A stretch of DNA of 35,672 nucleotides from an uncultured Clostridia bacterium. GTDB lineage: Bacteria > Bacillota > Clostridia > Oscillospirales > CAG-382. Under the pieces are notes generated by a model. It was not told the origin of the DNA and ran no database searches. It saw nothing but the letters and a program-made list of their open reading frames with translations. The DNA is taken from assembly GCA_947305675.1 (NCBI GenBank), contig CAMZED010000004.1:1-35672 (forward strand), given 5' to 3'. Below are positions 18,935 to 25,988 of the stretch, piece by piece; the stretch's first letter is position 1; each line of letters starts with the position of its first letter. A program made the position numbers and the translations under genes.

Positions 18935-18963
18935 TTGACATTTTTGACCGTTGATGGTATGAT
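18935..18963 (+). promoter_or_regulatory. sigma-A-like promoter for murA
   Basis: TTGACA (18935-18940), 17-bp spacer, TATGAT (18958-18963). Confidence 0.8.
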
Positions 18964-19006
18964 TAATCCGTAATATTGCAATTATTGCCGAAAGGTGTTA
19001 ATTTTA

Positions 19007-20275
19007 ATGGATAAACTCTATATCTCCGGCGGCAAACCGCTCATCGGTTCCATAAATATCGGCGGAATGAAAAACGCCGCCCTGCCCATAATTTTCGCCA
19101 CCGTCCTGGTCGGTGACGTCTGTGTGCTTGAAAACCTTCCCGAGGTAAGCGACATAAACACCGCTCTGGAGATGATATCCCGTATGGGCGCAAAAGTCGA
19201 AAGGCTTGACCGCGGCACCTACCGTATCGACACGCGTGAAGTCCGCTGCGGCAGCGCTCCGCTCGATCTGGCGGGTTCAATGCGCGGCTCTTATTACGTG
19301 CTCGGCGCCGAACTCGGCAGGTTCGGCAGATCCGCCACCGGGCTTCCCGGCGGCTGCAATTTCGGCAAAAGACCGATCGACCAGCATATTAAAGGATTCG
19401 AAGCGCTCGGCGCCAAAGTGATTTGCAGCGACGACGCCGTAAGTTGTTTTGCCGAACGTCCGCTTACCGGCACTTCGGTTTATCTCGATATCGCGTCGGT
19501 CGGTGCGACGGTAAACATTATGATGGCGGCGACAAAAGCCCAGGGTATGACGGTCATCGATAACGCCGCGCGCGAACCGCACATCGTCGACCTCGCCAAC
19601 TTCCTCAACTCCTGCGGGGCGAACATCTCCGGCGCCGGGACAGAGGTCATAAAGATCCGCGGCGTTTCGGAGCTTCACGGCGGCACTTATGCCATCATCC
19701 CGGATATGATCGAGGCGGGCACTTATATGATCGCCGCCGCCGCCACAAAAAGCAAGCTGACGATAACCAACGTTATCCCCAGGCACCTCGAAGCGACCAC
19801 CGCCAAACTGATCGAAGTCGGTGTAAAAGTCGAGGAAGGCGATGATTACGTCACCGTGTCTTATGAGGGCGAGCTTAAAAAAGCGCGCGTCAAGACCGAT
19901 TTTTATCCCGGTTTCCCGACGGATATGAATCCCCAGTTCTGCGTTCTTCTCTGCCTTGCCGACGGCGAAAGCGTGCTTACCGAAAGCGTTATGGATAACC
20001 GCTTTAAATATACCGACGAACTCGCCCGTATGGGCGCAAAGATCTCCGTCCACGGGCGCGACGCGGTCGTCACCGGCGTGACGGAACTTCACTCGGCAAA
20101 CGTGCGCGCCGTCGATCTGCGCGCCGGTGCGGCAATGGTTATCGCCGCGCTTGCCGCCAAAGGCACCACCGTGATCGACGACATTTATCACATCGAGCGC
20201 GGATACGAGGATATGGTGGAGAAGCTGAGGGGCGTCGGTGCCGACATCCGGATCGTCAGGGGAGACCGCGGATAA
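19007..20275 (+). CDS. murA: UDP-N-acetylglucosamine 1-carboxyvinyltransferase
   Basis: GGKPLIGSINIGGMKNAALPIIFATVL, LPGGCNFGKRPIDQHIKGFEALGA, PDMIEAGTYMIAAA, YPGFPTDMNPQF. Confidence 0.95.
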   Translation: MDKLYISGGKPLIGSINIGGMKNAALPIIFATVLVGDVCVLENLPEVSDINTALEMISRMGAKVERLDRGTYRIDTREVRCGSAPLDLAGSMRGSYYVLGAELGRFGRSATGLPGGCNFGKRPIDQHIKGFEALGAKVICSDDAVSCFAERPLTGTSVYLDIASVGATVNIMMAATKAQGMTVIDNAAREPHIVDLANFLNSCGANISGAGTEVIKIRGVSELHGGTYAIIPDMIEAGTYMIAAAATKSKLTITNVIPRHLEATTAKLIEVGVKVEEGDDYVTVSYEGELKKARVKTDFYPGFPTDMNPQFCVLLCLADGESVLTESVMDNRFKYTDELARMGAKISVHGRDAVVTGVTELHSANVRAVDLRAGAAMVIAALAAKGTTVIDDIYHIERGYEDMVEKLRGVGADIRIVRGDRG

Positions 20276-20494
20276 TCGGCTGTTTACGCACAAGTTGATC
20301 AATAAAATAAATTCGGAAAGGGTTATACCGTACTTTCGTTCGGCGTAATCCTTTTTTCGTTTCCCCGATTATTATGATTTTTATAACTTGTGCTTGCACG
20401 AAAAGCTCGACTGCCGTAGACCACTACGGCGACGCTCGCTTTTCCTGCAAAACATCTCGATTCTACGCGGTCTCCGCGCCGTACCGTGTTGGCG
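20261..20494 (+). repeat. structured repeat, array A unit 1 (core 20271-20494, 224 bp, plus 10-nt edge inside murA)
   Basis: gataatcggctgtttacgcacaagtt start; hairpin 1 20317-20354; hairpin 2 GCCGTAG-acca-CTACGGC 20413-20430; GGAGACCGCG (20261-20270) complementary to CGCGGTCTCC (20466-20475). Confidence 0.9.
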
Positions 20495-20718
20495 GATAAT
20501 CGGCTGTTTACGCACAAGTTGATCAATAAAATAAATTCAGAAAGGGTTATACCGCGCTTATGTTCGGCATAATCCTTTTTTCGTTTCCCCGATTATTATG
20601 TTTTTTATAACTTGTGCTTGCACGAAAAGCTCGACTGCCGTAGACCACTACGGCGACGCTCGCTTTTCCTGCAAAACATCTCGATTCTACGCGGTCTCCG
20701 CGCCGTACCGTGTTGGCG
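20495..20718 (+). repeat. structured repeat, array A unit 2 (224 bp)
   Basis: Nearly identical to unit 1; starts exactly 224 bp after it. Confidence 0.95.
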
Positions 20719-20801
20719 GATAATCGGCTGTTTACGCACAAGATATTTAAAATATAATTCAGGAAAGGGTTATACCGTACTTTCGTTCGGTGTAACCCTT
20801 T
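20719..20801 (+). repeat. structured repeat, array A unit 3, partial, ending at its terminator hairpin
   Basis: gataatcggctgtttacgcacaag plus AAAGGGTTATACCG-tactttcgtt-CGGTGTAACCCTTT; unit start is 224 bp after unit 2. Confidence 0.9.
20764..20801. terminator. terminator-like hairpin between murA array and convergent sigK
   Basis: 14-bp stem AAAGGGTTATACCG / CGGTGTAACCCTTT located between convergent murA and sigK. Confidence 0.65.
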
Positions 20802-20881
20802 CATTGTCTATTCTGTTTTATCTATACTTTATCTATACCGCAAGAATTTACGTCTTATGCTTTTCCGAAAACGCCCGCCGA

Positions 20882-21577
20882 TTATTTTGCGCCTTTTGTG
20901 ATAAAGTCCCTGATCTTATCCAGCGCGGATTTTTCCAGCCTCGATACATATGAGCGGGATATCCCCATCATCCCGGCGACGTCGCGTTGGGCGTAATGTC
21001 TGCCGCTTTTGGTGAGCCCGTAGCGCAGAACGATTATCTTCCGCTCGCGGTCGGTAAGCACGGTTTTTATCGCTTTTGCGACGTTTTCGAGCCGGATCTG
21101 TTTATCGATCGTCTCGGCGATATCGTCGGGCGACGCGATTATTTCCAGATAAGTCAGCGGATTGCCGTCCTTATCGACGTCGACCGGATCGTTGATCGAC
21201 GTGACCGACGAATGTTTTTTCTGCGCGCGGAAATACATAAGTATCTCGTTCTGAAGGCATTTCCCGGCATAGGTGGCAAAGCGGGCGCCGTTTTCGACGT
21301 CGAAACTGTCGATCGCTTTTATAAGTCCTATCGTTCCGACCGAAATAAGATCGTCCTGCTCGCGCGAGGCGGTATAATACTTTTTTACGATGTGAGCGAC
21401 AAGCCGAAGGTTGTGCTCGATAAGTTTGCCTCGGGCAGCCGAATCTCCGGCACGGGCGCGCACAAACAGATCGTGCTCCTCCTGTTTTGAAAGCGGCGGC
21501 GGAAAGGAATGGGTGTCGGACGTGCGAAGCACAAGACAAAAGCATTTTGAAAGCAGATTCAATACGAACGTCAGCAT
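20882..21577 (-). CDS. sigK: RNA polymerase sporulation sigma factor SigK
   Basis: SFPPPLSKQEEHDLFVRARAGDSAARGKLIEHNLRLVAHIVKKYYTASREQDDLISVGTIGLIKAIDSFD; intact frame without skin-type interruption; adjacent to spoIIE. Confidence 0.9.
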   Translation of the reverse strand: MLTFVLNLLSKCFCLVLRTSDTHSFPPPLSKQEEHDLFVRARAGDSAARGKLIEHNLRLVAHIVKKYYTASREQDDLISVGTIGLIKAIDSFDVENGARFATYAGKCLQNEILMYFRAQKKHSSVTSINDPVDVDKDGNPLTYLEIIASPDDIAETIDKQIRLENVAKAIKTVLTDRERKIIVLRYGLTKSGRHYAQRDVAGMMGISRSYVSRLEKSALDKIRDFITKGAK

Positions 21578-21631
21578 AAAAAGATTTTCACCTCCGGAAA
21601 AATCTATGCCGACTTTTTAGATAAAAGAACC

Positions 21632-21742
21632 TTTGTCGTACCAAATTGATCCGATTATTTAATTAAGCCGAAAAACACATAAAAATACCCAAAAAAATTG
21701 CTCGCGCTTCGACAAAAGAATCTCCTGTGCAAAAGTTATAAT
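21632..21742 (+). promoter_or_regulatory. putative Spo0A-controlled spoIIE promoter region
   Basis: TTCGACAAA (21708-21716) is the exact reverse complement of the 0A-box core TTTGTCGAA; TTTGTCGTA (21632-21640) matches 8/9; TATAAT at 21737-21742. Confidence 0.55.
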
Positions 21743-21773
21743 TCCGGTATAAAAAACAAAGGACGGTTAAAAA

Positions 21774-23939
21774 ATGGAGATCAGTCTTGCAAGATCAAAG
21801 TTAAAACCGGCTTTCGCCGGGATACTCTCGGGGGCGGCGGCTTTTGTGCTGGGCACCGCTTCGATCGCCGAAGGCGTTAAGCCTTTCGGCATAAGCCTTA
21901 TATGCGCGGTCGGGAAAGAAAAACGGAAATATGTATTCGCCGGGGCGCTTCTGGCTTCGCTTACCGACAAAAACATATGGCTTTCGGCATTCTGCGCGGT
22001 TTATATATTCATTGTTCTTGCCGCAAAAGAAAAGCACGGCGGCGTGTTCATTTACACCCGCGTATTGCTTGCGCTTTCGGCGAGCGCTCTGCGCGCCGTT
22101 TATATCGCGGTGGGAGGGATCGGATCGGTCGCTTCGGTTTTTTCGCTGATCGCGGCGGTGATATCCTACCCGGCTTTTACATACGCCTTCCGGGGCAGAT
22201 ACGACCGCAAAAAAGAACTGCGCCGGGTAAGATACGAGATATCGCTTTTGGCGTTTGCGTTCGCTTTCACCGCTGCGGCCGCCCCGTTTGAACTGTTCGG
22301 CGTAAACCTCGGCATTATCCCGGCGGCGGGATTCACGCTTTGCGCCGCGCGGCGCAAAGGGTTCGCGTTCGGCGGTATATGCGGGACGGTGTGCGGCCTT
22401 GTCGCCGGAGGAGCGGCGACGGGAGCTTTGGGAGTGATGGGGATGGCTTACGGTCTGCTCGCGGGGGAGAGCGAGCCGCTTGCCGTTATCCTGGGATATA
22501 TGCTTTCGGTTTCGGGCTATTATTACCTTGCCGGAGCCGAAACCACCCCCGCGGCGGCGCTGATGCTTTTGGCTGTGACGGCGGCTTTTTATCCGCTTCG
22601 CAAAAAGATCGCTCCCGCCGAACCGGCTCCGAGCGCCGAAAAGCGCGCCATGGACCGGCGGATGTCGCGTTACGCGGCGACTTTCTCCTCGCTTTCGTCG
22701 CTGTTTTATTCGGTTTCCGACGCCGCGCGCGAACAGAGCGTGAGCGAACTTAACGCCGATATCGTTAAAACCGTCGACGAAAGATGCGGCCATTGCGCCG
22801 GCTGCGAGCTTGACAAAAGCGAAATAACCAACTTCTTCACCAGGGAAATACGCAACAACGGCGTCGTCACCTACGCAAGAATGCCTTCGCACATAACCTA
22901 TCGCTGCCCGAACGCCATGGCTCTGGCGAGATCGGTGAACGGGCTGACCGCTTTGCGCCATGCCGACGGCGAAAAAGGGCTTAAACGTATGGCGGACGAA
23001 TATTCGGCTTTCTCGGCGATACTTTCCGAGGCGGCGAAGAGCCAGGAGGAATCCCGCCGCGAGGACCGCGCCGCCGCGCGGGAGATAAAAAGCCGGCTTG
23101 CGGAGATCGGCGTGACGTGCGACGGGGTCCGCGTAAGCGGAGCGCGCCGGCGCGAGGTGACGGTTTTCGGCGTGGAGCCCGAAAAAATAAGCTGTTCGCC
23201 GGCGGATATATCGGGCGTTTTTTCGGGCGCGGCGGGTACAAAAATGTCCGACCCCGAACTTGTCCCGCACGACGGCTATACCCTTTTAAGATCCCACAGC
23301 GTTCCGGGGTTCAGAATGGAATACGCGAAGTTTTCCGAAGCCAAAAGCGGCGAGCAGGTCTGCGGCGACACGGTGAGCGTTTTTGAAAGCGACGAAAACC
23401 GCTTTGTCTGCCTTGTGTCCGACGGAATGGGCAGCGGGCGCGACGCCGCGCTTACCAGCCGCCTTTCGGCGATAATGCTTGAAAAACTGCTTTGCGTCGG
23501 CGCCGAAAAAGAAAGCGCGCTTAAACTTTTGAACAAGGCGCTGAGCGAAAAGCAGGAAGAGGTATTCGCCACCGTCGATCTGCTCGAGATCGACCGCATC
23601 ACCGGCAAGGGCGAAATAATAAAAGCCGGCGCGGCACCGAGCATACTTATACGCGGCGGAAAATCGTACAATCTCGAATCCCGCACGCCGCCCGCCGGAA
23701 TAATGAAAACCGTGATCGCCGACAAAAAGACTTTTGAGGTTCGGAAAGGCGATATGATCGTTATGATGAGCGACGGGATAATGCAGACCGGCTCTGAAAA
23801 AAAGATCCTCCCCGCCGAGGGGATCCCGCCGATGCCCTCTGCGCGGGCGCTCGCCGAAAAGATCCTGCGCGACGCGCGCGACGAGCTCGGGTGCGGGGGA
23901 GAGGACGATATGTCTGTCTGTGTAATTCGCGTCTATTAG
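21774..23939 (+). CDS. spoIIE: stage II sporulation protein E (membrane PP2C-type phosphatase)
   Basis: N-terminal multi-TM region; ISGDxx-like VCGDTVSVFE, VCLVSDGMGSGRDAALTSRLSAIMLEKLL, MIVMMSDGIMQ, GGEDDMSVCVIRVY. Confidence 0.95.
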   Translation: MEISLARSKLKPAFAGILSGAAAFVLGTASIAEGVKPFGISLICAVGKEKRKYVFAGALLASLTDKNIWLSAFCAVYIFIVLAAKEKHGGVFIYTRVLLALSASALRAVYIAVGGIGSVASVFSLIAAVISYPAFTYAFRGRYDRKKELRRVRYEISLLAFAFAFTAAAAPFELFGVNLGIIPAAGFTLCAARRKGFAFGGICGTVCGLVAGGAATGALGVMGMAYGLLAGESEPLAVILGYMLSVSGYYYLAGAETTPAAALMLLAVTAAFYPLRKKIAPAEPAPSAEKRAMDRRMSRYAATFSSLSSLFYSVSDAAREQSVSELNADIVKTVDERCGHCAGCELDKSEITNFFTREIRNNGVVTYARMPSHITYRCPNAMALARSVNGLTALRHADGEKGLKRMADEYSAFSAILSEAAKSQEESRREDRAAAREIKSRLAEIGVTCDGVRVSGARRREVTVFGVEPEKISCSPADISGVFSGAAGTKMSDPELVPHDGYTLLRSHSVPGFRMEYAKFSEAKSGEQVCGDTVSVFESDENRFVCLVSDGMGSGRDAALTSRLSAIMLEKLLCVGAEKESALKLLNKALSEKQEEVFATVDLLEIDRITGKGEIIKAGAAPSILIRGGKSYNLESRTPPAGIMKTVIADKKTFEVRKGDMIVMMSDGIMQTGSEKKILPAEGIPPMPSARALAEKILRDARDELGCGGEDDMSVCVIRVY

Positions 23940-24171
23940 AGACCGTGTATAATCGGCTGTTTACGCACAAGTTGATCAATAAAATAAATTCGGAAAGGGT
24001 TATTCCGTACTTTCGTTCGGTGTAATCCTTTTTTCGTTTCCCCGATTATTATAATTTATATAACTTGTGCTTGCACGAAAAGCTCGACTGCTTTACGGTT
24101 GTAAAGCGACGCTCGCTTTTCCTGCAAAACATCTCGATTCTACGCGGTCTCTGCGCCGTACCGCGTTGGTG
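23938..24171 (+). repeat. structured repeat, array B unit 1 (core 23948-24171, 224 bp, plus 10-nt edge overlapping the spoIIE stop codon)
   Basis: tataatcggctgtttacgcacaagttgatcaataaaataaattcgg as in array A; hairpin 2 here is GCTTTAC-ggtt-GTAAAGC (24090-24107). Confidence 0.92.
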
Positions 24172-24395
24172 TATAATCGGCTGTTTACGCACAAGTTAAG
24201 CAGAAAAATAAATCAAAAAAGGGTTATACCGCGCTTATGTTCGGCATAATCCGTTTCTCGTTCCCCCGATTATTATGATTTATATAACTTTTGCTTTTCC
24301 GAAAACGTCGACTGCCGTAGACCTCTACGGCGACGCTCGCTTTTCCTGCAAAACATTTCGATTCTACACGGTCTCCGCGCCGTACCGTGTTGGCG
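24172..24395 (+). repeat. structured repeat, array B unit 2 (224 bp)
   Basis: Starts 224 bp after unit 1; hairpin 2 GCCGTAG-acct-CTACGGC at 24314-24331. Confidence 0.92.
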
Positions 24396-24428
24396 GATAA
24401 TCGGCTGTTTACGCACAAGTTGATTAAT
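24396..24428 (+). repeat. structured repeat, array B, 33-bp fragment
   Basis: gataatcggctgtttacgcacaagttgattaat only. Confidence 0.85.
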
Positions 24429-24515
24429 TACAATCGGCTGTTTACGCACAAGTTAAGCAGAAAAATAAATTCGGAAAGGGTTATTCCGCGCTTATGTTCG
24501 GCGTAACCCTTTTTT
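24429..24515 (+). repeat. structured repeat, array B final partial unit ending at a terminator hairpin
   Basis: tacaatcggctgtttacgcacaagttaagcag... AAAGGGTTATTCCG-cgcttatgtt-CGGCGTAACCCTTTTTT. Confidence 0.88.
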
Positions 24516-24554
24516 CAGCGGAGCGGGCAGACCGATAAACGTTGTTTGCCGCTA

Positions 24555-24583
24555 TTGATTTTTTTGAACGAAAGTGATAGAAT
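24555..24583 (+). promoter_or_regulatory. sigma-A-like promoter for the FAD oxidoreductase-pepT operon
   Basis: TTGATT (24555-24560), 17-bp spacer, TAGAAT (24578-24583). Confidence 0.55.
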
Positions 24584-24617
24584 AGCGGCGCAAGAACGTT
24601 TTTCGGGAGAATCATTT

Positions 24618-25988
24618 ATGAATTACGACGTTATAATCATCGGAGCGGGCCCCGGCGGGATATTCACCGCTTATGAGCTTACGCAAAAAAGCCCGGGACT
24701 TAAAGTCGGAGTTTTCGAGCTCGGACATCCGCTTTCACAGCGGAAATGCCCCATCGACGGCAAAAAAATAAAAAGCTGCGTAAACTGCAAAACCTGCGCG
24801 ATAATGAGCGGGTTCGGCGGAGCCGGCGCTTTTTCCGACGGAAAATACAACATAACCAATCAGTTCGGCGGCACGCTTTACGAATACGTCGGCAAAGAAC
24901 CCGCGCTTGAACTTATGCGCTACGTCGACGGAATAAACATTGCCCACGGCGGAAAAGGGACAAAGCTTTATTCCACCGCCGACACCGCGCTTAAAAAGAA
25001 ATGCCTTGAAAACAAACTTCATTTACTCGACGCTCAGGTTCGCCATCTCGGCACCGACATAAACTACGTTGTGCTTGAAAACCTGTATGACGAGCTTAAG
25101 GACAAGGTGGATTTTCACTTCGACACCGCGATATCCTCGGTCAACAAGACCGGAGACGGGTTCGAGGTGTTCGCCGGCGAGCAGAAATACACCGGCAGAT
25201 ACTGCGTGATCTCGGTCGGCAGGAGCGGAAGCAAATGGATGGAGACGGTCTGTCGCGATCTCGGAATAACGACCCGTTCCAACCGCGTCGATATCGGCGT
25301 GAGGGTCGAGCTTCCGGCGGAAGTGTTCTCGCACATTACCGATGAACTTTACGAGAGCAAGATCGTTTACCGCACCGAAAAGTTCGAAGATCTTGTCCGC
25401 ACATTCTGTATGAATCCCCACGGCGCCGTGGTAAACGAAAACACCAACGGCATTATCACCGTGAACGGGCACAGTTATGAAGATAAATCCAAGCACACCG
25501 AGAACACCAATTTCGCACTGTTGGTAAGCAAGCATTTTTCGGAACCGTTCAAAGACAGCAACGGCTACGGCGAAAGCATTGCAAGGCTTTCGAATATGCT
25601 GGGCGGCGGAGTGATAGTGCAGCGGTTCGGCGACCTTGTGCGCGGGCGGCGCAGTACCGAACGCCGCATAGAGGAAAGTTATCTGACCCCGACTCTGGCG
25701 GCGACTCCCGGCGATCTGAGCCTGGTAATACCGAAGCGGATACTCGACGGAATAATCGAAATGATCTACGCCCTCGACAAGATCGCCCCCGGAACCGCCA
25801 ACGACGACACCCTGCTTTACGGCGTGGAAGTAAAGTTTTACAATATGGAAGTCGAGATCGACCGCAATCTCGAAACGGAATGCAAAGGGCTTTACGTGAT
25901 AGGCGACTGCTCGGGAGTTACCCATTCGCTTTCGCACGCTTCGGCGTCCGGCGTTTATGTCGCAAGACAGATCGGAGGAAAGCAATGA
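24618..25988 (+). CDS. FAD-dependent oxidoreductase (uncharacterised dehydrogenase family)
   Basis: MNYDVIIIGAGPGGIFTAYEL; Cys-rich CPIDGKKIKSCVNCKTCAIMSGFGGAGAFSDGK; C-terminal GLYVIGDCSGVTHSLSHASASGVYVARQI. Confidence 0.87.
   Translation: MNYDVIIIGAGPGGIFTAYELTQKSPGLKVGVFELGHPLSQRKCPIDGKKIKSCVNCKTCAIMSGFGGAGAFSDGKYNITNQFGGTLYEYVGKEPALELMRYVDGINIAHGGKGTKLYSTADTALKKKCLENKLHLLDAQVRHLGTDINYVVLENLYDELKDKVDFHFDTAISSVNKTGDGFEVFAGEQKYTGRYCVISVGRSGSKWMETVCRDLGITTRSNRVDIGVRVELPAEVFSHITDELYESKIVYRTEKFEDLVRTFCMNPHGAVVNENTNGIITVNGHSYEDKSKHTENTNFALLVSKHFSEPFKDSNGYGESIARLSNMLGGGVIVQRFGDLVRGRRSTERRIEESYLTPTLAATPGDLSLVIPKRILDGIIEMIYALDKIAPGTANDDTLLYGVEVKFYNMEVEIDRNLETECKGLYVIGDCSGVTHSLSHASASGVYVARQIGGKQ

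Noticed and set aside
19277-20302. 341-aa minus-strand ORF opposite murA
   Set aside because: Starts inside the repeat and is antisense to an unmistakable MurA.
20323-20804. Repeated minus-strand ORFs (LCVNSRLSANTVRRGDRVESRCFAGKASVAV...), also at 24224-24418, as a small-protein family
   Set aside because: They are a by-product of the 224-bp repeat. The frame is interrupted by an in-frame stop in array B unit 1, where the hairpin stem was replaced but kept paired; no RBS was evident and the period is not a multiple of 3.
20882-21577. skin-type element interrupting sigK
   Set aside because: The sigK frame is continuous and there is no recombinase gene next to it.
21801-23270. 489-aa minus-strand ORF opposite spoIIE
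   Set aside because: Arg-rich low-complexity shadow ORF; SpoIIE on the plus strand is clear.
20261-24515. CRISPR array
   Set aside because: Units are 224 bp, tandem without short unique spacers, and no cas genes are present.
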